Assembly (NCBI GenBank): GCA_027475525.1
Contig: JAMWFC010000102.1
Span: 248,001 to 312,000, forward strand
Reading direction: 5' to 3'
DNA from: Macrolepiota albuminosa
Taxonomy: Eukaryota; Basidiomycota; Agaricomycetes; Agaricales; Agaricaceae
Length of the DNA: 64,000 nucleotides
Shown here one piece after another: positions 20,042-31,213 of this stretch (position 1 is the stretch's first letter; each line of letters begins with the position of its first letter). Below the pieces are notes generated by a model. It had not been told where the DNA came from and did not search any database. It saw nothing but the letters and a program-made list of their open reading frames with translations. The position numbers and the translations under genes are program-made.

Positions 20042-22456
20042 ATACTGAGTGAGGTCTGATTAACCTTCAGACTGAGCTGATGAGCTCTCAGGCAATATTG
20101 AGTACTGTCAGAGAACCAGTCTTCAGATTGTGTCCAAACCTATTCTGAGCCTTAGTCCAATGATGCATCTATTCCTAGCAGATCTGACTGGCCGCTTGGC
20201 CCACCCTTTCCCCCTTCATTTCTTAGTAGTCAGCCTTGATGAGTCATATGCATGGACCTTACTCAGCATCAATTATTGTTAGTCATACTCCTTTACATAC
20301 TGGGACTCACTTAGTAAACAGTATTAGTAATAGCACAGCCACCAATATAGTATATATAGGCAGCCTATGGAATAGAATATCCTCAGGCTGAACAATAGCA
20401 GTATTCTCCTGGCCTATACACTGAATCAACTGTAAGCTCTCTAGTGACGTCCAACCGCTTGATTAGCCTTGTTGGTCTCTTGCCTAACTCTTGCCTGCTC
20501 AACTCTTGCTTGTCACTGGCACTTGCTAGTCTGTAGAAGGAGTTCTGCAGATGTTCAGTGTTGCCCTTACAAGTACATTAATGAGGGCATCTGGCTTACT
20601 AGCAGTGACATTCCTGAGACTGTGGATTTCTTTCCTGCTTTATCACCAGGCCTTACTATGGATATCATCCATGACATAGATGTCTATCCAGCATTCCAAA
20701 GCTCACACTAGTATCACAAAGTAGCTTTTCATCCCGCTTTGGCAGGGGCTGGTACATAAACACAACTGGTGTCTTCATAGCTTGTGAGACAAATAGATCA
20801 TCTGTATCTGAGAAAGGGGGCTCCAGATCAAGAGAGCTAGTCATGGAAGCACATTTTTGACATGATGCCAACAGAAGTTAAGAGTTTTTTTGATGAGTTG
20901 CCTAGTTGGTAACAAGCCTAGAGTCTAAAGCTGATAGCAGAAGATTTAAAAAAATATAACTGGTAGTTATGAGCTAGAACCTTCTTGTGTGGATTACACA
21001 GTGCTAAATCAGACCGCATTATCAGATTTGACTAGTACTAGAGTAAATACAGGATGTTATCTTATATAATACTCTAATGTCTGGTAATAGTGTCAATAAC
21101 ACTTGTAACTAGTGTGACAATCTGTTACAGAGAGGCAACTTTCCTGGCAGAAGTGAGTGTCATGCTGCATCTCATACAAGCAGCTAGACACTGGTCTTTG
21201 AAGGCTTTTCAAAGATACATCAGAAAAAATTCTGTTTTAATCCATGTACTTGCATTATGGCAAAAAGGTGAAGAAATACAATATTGACTATGTGTTTTGT
21301 CACTCTCCCCATTCCCCCCTACTTTCCTTCTGTTTCTTTTCAATTTCCTTTCTCTTTTCTTTTCTACCTTATTCCTAAGCACTACATTTCTACAGATCTC
21401 TGACATACTCAGCTTGACAAACATTTCTCTTTCTTCTTTCCTTTTTCTAAGTGGCACCTTTATTACAGACTCAGTTGAGGTTACCTACTCTTTTTACCAA
21501 GCAAGAATATAAGAATGCAAGTGTAAGTAAAAATCATTACAAGTATAAAAACAAAAACATGGTGAAACAAGAGAATTCTTAGCAAGTTTGTTCTCTAATA
21601 CAGCATTTCATGCTAGACAGCTTGTTGTTACAGTTCCTCTGCAGTTGGGGAGTTTGATAGTGCTGAACCGGTCATGCAGAAGACTGCATGACCCACTTGA
21701 ATTGGAAATAAGAGGCAAAAAAGCAACTACTAGCTACTTTATGGAGTGAGGTGGAAGGGTTGACAAATTTATGAGTTAAAATACACTAAATAATACTGGC
21801 ATGAAAAAGTGAGCGAGGGGCCAACACAACCTTCCCATCATGAACTTACTTTAGATATTTTGATATGAGATGGTGCAATGCAAAAACAACTTTTTAAGAG
21901 GACGAAATATCTAGGGTGAGAGGTGAGCCTGGCTCATCAGGTGGCCATGCAGGGAGAGTCTCACCAATAGTTTATAGAGCAAATGAAGGATAAAAGAAGA
22001 ATCAATAAATAAAATGCAAACTGTGAAGAAATGGAGATCTTGGTGAGAACAATCTAGCAATGTGAGAGAGCATGTCAGCGCTCACCTGGGCAGCTGAAGG
22101 AGAAGGAGACGGACGGAAGAAAGGGCTACCCAAGACATCTGAGACCATGTACCTAAACTAAAAGACATGCATAGCACATGTCAACCCTTTAAACATCACT
22201 CTATCGATTGTCTCTATGGACCCCACTTGTACCCCATTTTTGTAATGGGAGGAGTCCCCTGACAATTTTCCCTTTACAAACCACAGACTGTCTCGCCAAT
22301 GTCTCCATCTTCACCCAATACTATCTCAGGCAGTGACCACTTTATTTACCTATCAAATCCATTCAGCTATCTTCAACTATCTCTACTTGTTCCTTGTGTC
22401 ACCTCTCTTCCGACATTCACCTCTTTTCTCAGTCATTTTTGTCATGAACAATGAAT
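20042..22456. other. AT-rich non-coding repeat DNA
   Basis: Only short frames occur, none with a recognisable domain. A TATA-like GTATATATAGG near 20350 precedes a CT-rich leader, which again looks like LTR promoter debris. Confidence 0.45.
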
Positions 22457-22566
22457 ACTTTCAATTACTGTTTTACTTATGTACTTACATACGAGACCTT
22501 CGTAAGTACATAAGTAAAACAGTAATTGAAAGTTATACTATTGATATGAGACCTTCCAATAGTATA
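22457..22566. repeat. Two adjacent hairpins with nearly identical 13-nt loops
   Basis: Hairpin 1 has perfect 32-bp arms (22457-22488 and 22502-22533) around the loop ATACGAGACCTTC. Hairpin 2 follows directly with 10-bp arms (22534-22543 and 22557-22566) around ATATGAGACCTTC. The stems are unrelated; the loops differ at one base. Confidence 0.95.
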
Positions 22567-22783
22567 AAATGTATCGTAGTCTACTCAAATATTCAGTTTG
22601 CAATTGTTGGTTTTCAATCACTTTAAGTGATCTCTGACAGTACCGTGCCAGAACCCTGGCACCGTGCCACAATTAGCATATGATCTGGGGAGAGGGAAAG
22701 GTGTGGGTGTGACCGGAGAAACTCCTAAGCACACAGAGGCCTCCAAAAATGCTCACCACCTTTGGTGCTCGCCTTTACGCCAA

Positions 22784-22791
22784 GTAAGCAA
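22784..22791. repeat. hAT target-site duplication, left copy (GTAAGCAA)
   Basis: Eight bases directly left of the hAT terminal repeat are repeated at 27885-27892. Eight bases is diagnostic for hAT insertion. Confidence 0.93.
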
Positions 22792-23176
22792 TAGGGCTGG
22801 GTTGAAAATTATTTTGTGACTGTGAAAAATGTGAGAGTTGAGCTCCCCTTTATGTGAGGTATTTTCCACATATTTTCACATGTGGAAAATTGTGAGAAAT
22901 TCTATTACATCATCAATTTCTTTGCGATACAAGATTTCCCTCTTCTTTGACTTTCCCTGTCCATCTCCTCAATATTTCACTGTTCCACCTCCTCAGACAT
23001 AATCATCCATGTCCCAGTCATCGTGCTTTCCTGATGGGCCTCCTGAGGCTGTGGGTCTAGCCTGAAGCTGGGCTCCAACTTTGATTGATATTGTGTCATC
23101 ACCTCTGAGGTAAGCTATGAGAGCACTGAGTGATGTGCTGTCAAGTCTGATCAGCTCTGTAATTCTCCATCTATTA

Positions 23177-23398
23177 CAGTGGCTCAAAAAACTGTCCCAA
23201 TGTTTTATACTTTTTGAAAGATGACATTGGCATGAAGGATGGGAAGTACGTAAAATTTTGATTAAATCATGTAAAATACTATGGCATCGTAGCTACAAAA
23301 TGAATTTAAAGTTATGTAATCAAAATCAAAACTGATGGAGCAATAGCCATTTTAAAATATTCACTCATTGGGACAGTTTTTTGAGCATCTCTAATTTT
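23177..23398 (+). repeat. Left 222-bp terminal inverted repeat of the Tc1 element
   Basis: The repeat begins GGCTCAAAAAACTGTCCCAATG (from 23181) and ends with the reverse complement of that motif (CATTGGGACAGTTTTTTGAGC near 23365-23385), so it carries two head-to-head copies of a 21-bp site. The right repeat is its inverted copy. Confidence 0.93.
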
Positions 23399-23505
23399 TC
23401 AGGTTTATCTCTATTTTACTCAGAAATAAAGAGTAAGTTGCATGTGAAAATATAAACAAAGTCATGTGACCATGTTTAGATATATTTGGGAGTAGTTCAA
23501 GCTGG

Positions 23506-24543
23506 TTGAACCACATCTTGACCTTCAACCACTATCATGAAACCTATTCCTTCTGCACAACACTCTACTGTTGTTTCTCTTCTTGCTCAAGGGTATTCTC
23601 TGGTCAGATTGGGGCTCAAACTGGTCTAGGGAAGTCTACTACTAGGAGGATTGGTAGAGAGTTGGAGATGGACAAGGAAAACCATCCTGGAGGCCATCCT
23701 GCTAAGCTTACTCCATGTGATAAACAGGCTATTGTTTGACAAATCTCAACTGGGAGACTTGATACAGCTGTCCAGGCCACTAATTTTATCAACAACATCA
23801 TTTCCAACCCTGTCTCTTCCAAGACTGTCTGGAATGTGTTGAAGAAGAAGGGGTATTGGTCTGCTACCAAGAGAAAAGTTCCTATGCTCAAAGCTAAACA
23901 TTGACAACTACAGCTTAAATGGGCTCAGAAGCATCAGAACTGGACTATAGAGGACTGGAAAAGGGTGTTGTGAACAGATGAGACAAAGATTAACAGGATT
24001 GGGTCAGATGGGAAGCAGTATGTGTGGAAGCTACAAGGAGAAGACATTTCAGACTGAACAACTACATCTACTGTGAAGCATGGAGGAGGGAATAATCTCA
24101 TGGTATGAGGCTGTATGAGTTGGAATGGGGTAGAAAAGCTTGTAGAGGTGGTGGGGATCATGAATGCAGAGCTTTTAGATGATGGAGCAAAGGAGAACTT
24201 TGAGAAGTTGGAGATGGAGGAGGGTGCCCACTACTTTCAACAGGACAATGACTCCAAACACAACTCCAAGAGGGCTGACAAGTGGTTTGAGGACAACAAC
24301 TTTAATGTCCTTTGGTGGCTAGCCCAATCCCCTGATCTCAACCCTATTGAACATCTCTGGGAGTACCTCAAAGAGCAACTTAGGCAATATGAAACACCTC
24401 CTTATGGTGTGCATGAATTATGAGAGAGGGTTGCAAAGGAGTGGGATGAAATATCACCAGAGGTATGCCAAAGACTAATAGAAAACATGCCTAGAAGGAT
24501 TCAAGCAGTTATCAAGGCAAATGGAGGACATACAAAGTACTAG
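23506..24543 (+). pseudogene. Tc1-like transposase, DD34E type, broken by six TGA codons
   Basis: A single frame of 346 codons runs from 23506 to TAG at 24541. It has an N-terminal helix-turn-helix (SGQIGAQTGLGKSTTRRI), a second HTH (NPVSSKTVWNVLKKKGYW) and the DDE core: TDETKINRIGSDGKQYVW (first Asp), HYFQQDNDSKHNSK (second Asp) and SPDLNPIEHLWEYLK (Glu 34 residues on). Six in-frame stops, all TGA (23737, 23902, 23971, 24055, 24106, 24421), stand where relatives have Trp or Arg. There is no frameshift. The element could have moved only with transposase supplied from elsewhere, or was mutated after landing. Confidence 0.93.
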
Positions 24544-24548
24544 ATACT

Positions 24549-24770
24549 AAAATTAGAGATGCTCAAAAAACTGTCCCAATGAGTGAATATTTTAAAATGG
24601 CTATTGCTCCATCAGTTTTGATCTTGATTACATAAACCTAAATTCATTTTGTAGCTACGATGCCATAGTATTTTACATGATTTAATCGAAATTTTATGTA
24701 CTTCCCATCCTTTATGCCAATGTCATCTTTCAAAAAGTATGAAACATTGGGACAGTTTTTTGAGCCACTG
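24549..24770 (-). repeat. Right 222-bp terminal inverted repeat of the Tc1 element
   Basis: Inverted copy of 23177-23398; most of the roughly eight differences are transitions. Confidence 0.93.
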
Positions 24771-24772
24771 TA
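24771..24772. repeat. TA target-site duplication of the Tc1 element, right copy
   Basis: TA here and at 23175-23176 flank the element, as for all Tc1/mariner insertions. Removing the element plus one TA restores the hAT frame. Confidence 0.9.
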
Positions 24773-27700
24773 TTGCATCTGACGATATGCTCTGCATTAG
24801 AATTAGCTGCATCAGCATGGTCTGTCTCAGCAAGATCATATGGATCAGGATTCTCGAGTCGCTCGATATTCATGTCCATGGGTGAAAGATTGTCCTCATT
24901 GAGAAGATCCATGAGCAAAGGTGCTGAATACTGTTGGCTGATTCTGAGGTCTGGTGTAGTGCTAGTTGGTTTAATTTCAGGGACATAAACATGAGCTTGA
25001 TGGTTATACTTTTCTTCATTAAATCCACTGGTAAAAAAATCGTGGAGTTTTGTGCATTCGATCAGAGTCTCAGGACTCATAGAGCTTCGTTGAGCTGCAT
25101 TGAACCATCCTAGATGGGATGCTGTTCTTTCATCACATATTTTGGAAGGAGATATGGAGAACACCTTGACCCCAATGTGCTACAATAGATACAACATAAA
25201 TTTTAGCAACAATATAACAATTTGAACATACCGCTAGCTGGTCAGCATTGGAGTTGTTTCTGAGAGCTTTCCAGTAGATGAGAGGTGAGGTAGATATATC
25301 CCATAGATGACTACAAAATGGTTCTTGATTGTAGGCCCAGTGCTGAATCTGCCGAACTAGCATTGTAGATTCTTCCTTACCACCTGTATCAAGTCTCTGC
25401 TGTTCTCCTTTTAGAATTGCAAGTGCTGCCCACAAGAAGTGCTTGTAAACCAGAGGTTAATTTTGTTTTTCAAGTATTTTATCATCAAGGAGTGGTGGCA
25501 TTATGAGTTAAATACCTCCATTATGACGAAACACTGAAATTACAATTATCAAAAAGAAATCTACAGTTAAAGTATCTTTTTCACATACCTGGGTGGAGCC
25601 AATAAGCAAGAAAAAAGACTTCATGTGAAGTCTCGGTCATCATTTGATCAAAGCAGTGATTATAGATTTTGATAATTTTTTCACGATGTTGGATTAAACC
25701 ACATTGTGGATTACCAAGAAGCTTTTCAAGGTGCCAGGCAATGCACACCCATGCATAAAAGACATCTGCACAAGTGATCGTTTGGCCCTCAAGTGTCAAA
25801 ATAGCATTAGCACCAGGGGCGAGAACTTGGACAAAAGATGAAAGCTGGCTCATAAAGCTATAGTGAGCCAAATCTGCTGGATCAAGGTATGGCTTGAGTT
25901 TCTGAGTCTACACAAAACAGCTGTGAATATTGAAAGTTCGGCAAGTAAGACACTAAATCTTACTGCTTTTATTTCAAATACAAGTGTCTTCTTCATGAAA
26001 CAAGCCTGAATTGCAGGCATGCATGTCTATATAGCTTTGGCTTGAAGATACGATGTTGAGAACCGTGTTTCTGAAGATGATTTAATTCCTTCAGAAATAC
26101 CAAGATTTGAATGCTCTATTGCTAGCTGAAATGTTCCATAATTTGACTTTCCGAAGTAATTTGAGATACTGGAAACCATTGTTAGAAGCTAGATATATAA
26201 TTTTAGTGAGGACAAAGTTTAATGTGTCAACTACTATGTGGTACTTACTGATTTGAAGAGTTTACCAATATCCTTGAGCATTAGATTTAAATTGTGACAT
26301 GGGTCATAAATATTCAAGATCCATGGATAGTTGCGATGAACAATTAACTTGGACAGCCGAACATTAGATCCTCCATCTCCCGCAATGGCACTATATTGCT
26401 TTGGATCATAACCGAGCAAGATCTGACTAAAATCAGTATTTATATCATTTTGATGATAGACCTCTCACTTGGTTTAGCACAACCCATAATGCTTCTCTGG
26501 TGACTGAGATACCCTTAAATACATGACCTTCCACAAAGAAAGAGCGCCGCTTTGGTGTGGTGATGTGGAATGTATAAACTTCATCCTTAGCACGAGTACT
26601 CCATCCATCAAGTGATAATGTAAGGTGTTGCTTTCCCTGTAAAAATTCTGCAAGCTTCACAGCAAATGCAGCTGTTTCTTGGGCAAGATGCCTTGTAAAA
26701 AATGCAGACTGATCTGGAACAATGTAGTTCATAGCAAGTGCATTCAAGAGATCTCGAAAAAGGGCTATGCAGAACAGTAAAGAGAATGGCACAGCAAATA
26801 AAAAACTTGAAGAGAAGGAGATCAATATGAGCCTGTTGCTTGGTGTTGATTTTTGTTGTGTTGAAGTGCTCCAACAAAGTTCCATCTCACTGTTCCCCAA
26901 CACCTCTCTTTACCTTCCGAACCTTTGGCAAACTTTGAGTATTGCCAGTCTCAAGAGCGACACTGTTTGATTGAGAGGTTAATCCATCCTGAGCACGCTT
27001 ATAAAGTGTTGGCCAATAGTCCCGAAGGTTCTATCATGCACATTTATTAGGCTATGCTGGATTGGCCACTAATATATTACTTTACCTGACACTTCAATCT
27101 TGCATGCTCAAGAATTCGCTTTCGATCCCTTCCTACAGTCTGCTTGTCACATGCAATGCAGAAGACCACTGTTGTATCATTGCCTTTTTCATTTTTTTCC
27201 TTAAATTCAAGCACCAGATCATCAAGAAAATTAATACGGTTTCGACCTGGACCAGTCTTCAGAGTGGATTGATTTGCTGACACCACTCTGTTCATGCCTT
27301 CAAATGCAATTTTTCTCTCTCGGTGCATAGCCTCACGCAGCTCATGACCTGAGAGCCTCTCAGTTAAAGAAGGAGCCGATGGAGTCACTTCCTTGATTTC
27401 ATTGTTGGATAATGGAGGCTGACATGTCGCATTAATTTACATATGATCAGTGGACCCATACAACCAAACAAGCTTACTTTAGGCCATGGTACATTTTCTC
27501 CTTTGTCACGACGTTGCCAAACATCACACAATCTGTCCATATGTGCAATCCAGTCCTTTTTCTCCATACTATTTGGATCCTGGATTGTGTTTTCGACAAG
27601 CTCAAGAAGATGAACCAGCTCTGCTGAGCCTGTTTCGAGAAATTGATAATGCGCATTGAGAAGCGTCTTCCGTTGTTCAGTGGTGAGCATTGCCTGAGCT

Positions 27701-27884
27701 GAAGATAATGCCAGAGCCTAGCCTTTGCAAAGCACTAAATCCTAACTTTCTACATACTTGTTCGAATTTTTTACATAAATCACATGATGTATTAACACCT
27801 CCATTGTGAAAATTGTTAAAAACATATTAAAAACATGTGAGAAATAGCGATGTTTTTAACACCGGCATTTTCAACCCAGCCCTA

Positions 27885-27892
27885 GTAAGCAA
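27885..27892. repeat. hAT target-site duplication, right copy (GTAAGCAA)
   Basis: Repeats 22784-22791. Confidence 0.93.
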
Positions 27893-27925
27893 CCAGTTTG
27901 AAAACAACAAATAGCTGTAAAAACA

Positions 27926-28024
27926 TGCCCATGCCGAGGATTGAACTCGGGACCCTTGCATATCAGAATGTAAGTGGCCAGATAACCTCATAAGTACAAT
28001 GCTCTACCACTGAGCTACACGGGC
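27926..28024 (-). tRNA. tRNA-Ile (anticodon UAU) with a ~27-nt intron
   Basis: On the minus strand the acceptor GCCCGTG pairs with CATGGGC. The D-arm is GCTC-AGTGGTA-GAGC, the anticodon stem TTGTA/TGCAA, and the T-arm CCGAG-TTCAATC-CTCGG. The exon loop CTTATG plus A after the intron places TAT in the anticodon positions. The intron (about AGGTTATC...TTCTGAT) sits one base 3' of the anticodon, the canonical place; eukaryotic tRNA-Ile(UAU) genes usually have one. Internal A and B boxes are in the D- and T-arms, and a TTTTT terminator follows on the minus strand (27919-27923). It is the first host gene after the transposon block. Confidence 0.85.
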
Positions 28025-28100
28025 TGCGACCAAACGTCCAATCTAGTCATTATGTATGTAGTCCTGATGGTCGAAGGAGTTTCACTTTGAAAGATCACTC

Positions 28101-31077
28101 TCATGTACATACATCAATCAACAGTCGTCGTGCAGCAGAAACACCCATGAATTCATCATTCGCTCTCGTTTCAGGTCCTACTGCCTCCCAAAACGCTTCA
28201 TAGGCGTCTCCAATGCGTTCGCATACATGTTCAAGCAGGACACGTGCGGTCACCGTCCTCGAATCTTCAAGATATAGACGTAATCGAGCAGCGTGAGCGC
28301 GAAGCTCCGTCTTACAGGCATGCTCGAATGCGATGACAATCTCACGACTTGATGGGTTGACATTCGGCTTTGGCAGAAGTGATCCTACGGTATCGGTAGA
28401 CTTAGATTGAGCTATAGCCCAATCATGTAGTGGTTGAGTGATGGTATCTGTGCAGAGGGTGATGATGGTCTCGCAAGCGCGGCGTAGTTCATGATCTATG
28501 CCCTATGAAATCACACGTAGATGGGCCCTACCAGATGTGGACAAGGGAGAAATAACGGACTTACATGTTTGGTTTCCTGGATGCTTTCATCAACGCGAGG
28601 CATGCCAAGTGAAGCAAAAAGGGCATCCGGAAGAAGTGAGGTTGTTTTACTCAACATAGTGGCCAAGGTATCTGTGCAAGAGCTTTAAATAATCCACACG
28701 GGAGGGTCTCAGCTTACCAGACATTCCGGCAGAGTTCTTCACGTTAATACCACTGCCTTCTGCTTCTCTCTGCACGACGTCCAAACTTTGAGCCACCTCC
28801 TTCAAGAGCAATAGGTGCCTTGCAAGGAATAGAGGAGAATCTAACGGAGCTTTTATGCGAATCACATCCGCAGCCGCAACCAAAGACTGACGGCAGAGAC
28901 GAATCGCTTCTTGTGCTATGTCTTCAAAGATGACTGGCTAAATAAAATATCGAAATGAGAATATTCCAAAGAATTTCTGGGTTTTGTGGTACCTTGACAA
29001 AGTCGTGTAATTGTAAAAGTACCCAGACAGTCTTGCGAAGCGTAGGATACCATGTGTCCTGCTTTTTGATGGAGGGCAGACGAAAAAGTTCACTGACACT
29101 AGCTTTTTCTAGAGTGTCTTCACACGCTACATTTTTCTCTACGTGTAAGAAACGGAGTTGGCACACCACCAGATGAAAAGGGTTAAAGGGGCTCACCAAG
29201 CAGTATGTCAGGGTATGCGAGATCCTCCGGTCGGGGAACATAATATCTGATATCAGATTGGATGACTGATTGCGCCTTGAAAAAAAGTCTCGTCTGTGCG
29301 TCTTGTAATACCATTTGCAATAGATGGCTGATATGGAATTTCTGAAGGCCGTGGACCTTACGAGCGGCTCTGGCTTCAAGGTCAATCGAAAGTTCCTCGT
29401 CATCGTTTAGCTCCGTGTCATCGTCTTCGCCATAAATAGATGATATATCGAGCACCATCAGTGCTTGTAGGACTGTGCATACCTCACAAAGGACTGTCAA
29501 TCGAGGTTCATGTAAAATTCGAGGTCGAAGATCGTCGTAAAGATAATCGCATAAGTTCTCCAAGTATGAGCTATGGGGACAGTGAACATATTGAGACTTC
29601 GATAGAAATAACACACACTATAGCTGTTCTTCACCCGAAGTGAAGAAATTACGATAAAGTTCAAATTCATCGCTGCATAATTGTTTGAGATAACTGCACC
29701 CGGCGCGTGTCTACGAACATATGGGTCGAAGCCTAAGACGGACAAAAGGCATCGACAGACCAATTCAACCAGTTCCGTACGCGAAGGGTCAAGCCCCTTG
29801 ATCTCTTCCGTTATTTTACCCATGAGAATAGACTTGCGTGTGGAAAAGTACGCTGCATGGCATTCGTCCAGAAGTGCCGATAGGTCCTGTGGATGTGAAC
29901 GAGCACGACGTTCCAATTCGCCCAGCAAAGGAAGGAGCTGAGACGACACTGTTTTAAAACGTGTGTAGAGAAGATGCATTTGTGCAGTGGGCGATACATC
30001 CTGAAGGGCATTGGTTCGTCACAAGAACAGATTAACACAAGAATGAACCCACTTTCTCATACAATCGCTTTGAAACATCCACAGAGAGAGCCCTTAGAGA
30101 CCCGACAAAGTACATTTTGATCAGCGTCATTGCTCTTGTCATGCATTGTTGGTATCGAAATAAATATATCTCAGCTTCCCGGAAGTGCCGCTATGTCAAC
30201 TCAGTTTTTGTGCAAACAAGATAGATAAATGCGACTAACATGTGCTTTGAGGTAATCTATACATATGTCTACACGCTCTACCATGTACAAGAAATCCGTC
30301 TGAAGAACAAGGGATTCTCCAGGGTGGTTCAGCATTCGCGTTGCGTGTTCGAGCTCCTGAAAATAGTTCAGACGGGTGCCAATCTCCTCTGTGAAATCAA
30401 TGAGCTTGTCCTGTCCAATGTGTCAATGGCGGGTAAGAAAGGCTTGAAACTACCCACCCGTTCTTCCAGCAGCTTCTGGCAAGCATCCTTCAGGCTCTTT
30501 CCGCCTTGTTCAACACCTTTCCATCCTTCCAACATACAATCCACCTCCTGGTCAACCAAATCGATCTTTTCCACGAGCAAGTCGCAAGCATTTAAGTGTT
30601 CAGAAACGTTTGCGACATGCGCACGGAAATGGGCTTCTTGGCTGTGAGCCACGGATCTATCAATGAGAGTAAACCAATCATAGAACTGCTGAGGTGTTTG
30701 AATGGGCTGTTTAGGATGCAGGGCATGAACGGTTGAGCGCGAAGAAATGGGACCAGAGAGGGGCGTGTTTGGACGTGAGGAACCTGCTGCAGGCTTGTTG
30801 CGCTGCAGTACTAGAGGGGTTGATGGACGCGACGGACCAGCGTCATCTAAAGCAAACTAATAAGAATTAACGATACAATACGGACTTGACACACATGCTC
30901 GCTTACTTTCGAAGGCAAAGGGACGTGTTCGCTGGCTGATTTAATCTCTGCAATGCTTCGAGTCTCGACATCATTTAGAGGTGCTTTTGCCTCCCATTCC
31001 TCCACTGAGAGAGTAGGCTTTGTCTGTGGCGCAAGCGACGTGGAGGCTGCACTGCGGCGAGGACGAGCAAGTGCCAT
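28101..31077 (-). CDS. COG3: Conserved oligomeric Golgi complex subunit 3 (COG3/Sec34)
   Basis: COG3 is a core subunit of the COG tethering complex, which captures retrograde vesicles at the Golgi. The start at 31077 (MALARPRRSAAS) opens a disordered Ser/Pro-rich N-terminus. A helical segment follows (DLLVEKIDLVDQEVDCMLEGW), then the Sec34 signature region (TEEIGTRL, FQELEHATRMLNHPGESL, MVERVDICIDYLKAH, YLLRFQQCMTRAMTLIKMYF). Further helices (LLPLLGELERRARSHPQDLS, SRTELVELVCRCLLSVLGFD) lead to the end LLIDVCT at 28101. Several introns of about 50-60 nt are visible (for example donor GTAAGC after VPLPSK near 30904, and GTGGGT after LLEER). Length, about 800 residues, fits the family. It is divergent to ATM1 with 136 bp between starts. 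Confidence 0.88.
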
Positions 31078-31213
31078 GTGGTGGCAGTGCACTTGACGCG
31101 CACATGACCGACCGGTCAGTCCAAAGATAAGATCGTCAAGCCTGACGTCACATGACCGGAATACATCAGATAAGATTGCGGCCGCTTCCAACCATGCCAC
31201 ACCGTCCGCGCCC

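Larger units (their letters stand above)
23177..24770 (+). mobile_element. Tc1/mariner element nested in the hAT transposase
   Basis: The ends CAGTGGCTCAAAAAACTGTC (23177) and its inverted copy (to 24770) are flanked by TA at 23175-23176 and 24771-24772. Terminal inverted repeats are 222 bp long (23177-23398 and 24549-24770), with about eight differences. Between them lies one transposase frame on the plus strand. Confidence 0.96.
22993..27690 (-). pseudogene. hAT transposase (BED-like zinc finger, DUF659, hAT C-terminus), interrupted
   Basis: Start ATG at 27688-27690; an intron near 27410-27480 (GTAAGC...TGTCAG). Then a BED-like zinc finger (FCIACDKQ...ILEHARLKC, about 27080-27170). The catalytic part has LSLDGWSTRAKDEVYTFHI and KRRSFFVEGHVF (DUF659), AGDGGSNVR and DPCHNLNLMLKDIGK. 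The C-terminal dimerisation region has SPLIYWKALRNN and SPSKICDERTASHLGWFNAAQRSSM. A Tc1 element sits at 23175-24772 within the last exon. Reading across it joins HIVRCN to NRWRITELIRLDS in frame, and the protein ends DDWDMDDYV at 22993. A one-base frameshift near 26780 is the only other lesion I found, so the hAT itself is rather young. Confidence 0.88.
22792..27884 (-). mobile_element. hAT DNA transposon with a nested Tc1/mariner copy
   Basis: The ends are TAGGGCTGGGTTGAAAAT (22792) and its inverted copy ATTTTCAACCCAGCCCTA (to 27884), flanked by the 8-bp duplication GTAAGCAA. Without the 1594-bp Tc1 insert and its TA the element is about 3.5 kb. It codes on the minus strand for one hAT transposase. 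It inserted 33 bp from the 3' end of the tRNA-Ile gene. Confidence 0.95.

Noticed and set aside
20665..20871. Small minus-strand ORF with MASCQKCASM
   Set aside because: Isolated 68 codons in repeat DNA, no motif beyond two Cys.
22457..22566. Hairpins as transcription terminators
   Set aside because: There is no flanking gene or T-run, and stem-loop termination of this kind is bacterial.
23737..24423. In-frame TGA read as an amino acid (recoding) in the transposases
   Set aside because: Host genes here (COG3, ATM1, ZPR1, PRE4) terminate with TGA, so TGA is a normal stop.
28924..30038. Separate small genes between 28.9 and 30.0 kb
   Set aside because: These frames are exons or intron read-through of COG3 on the minus strand.
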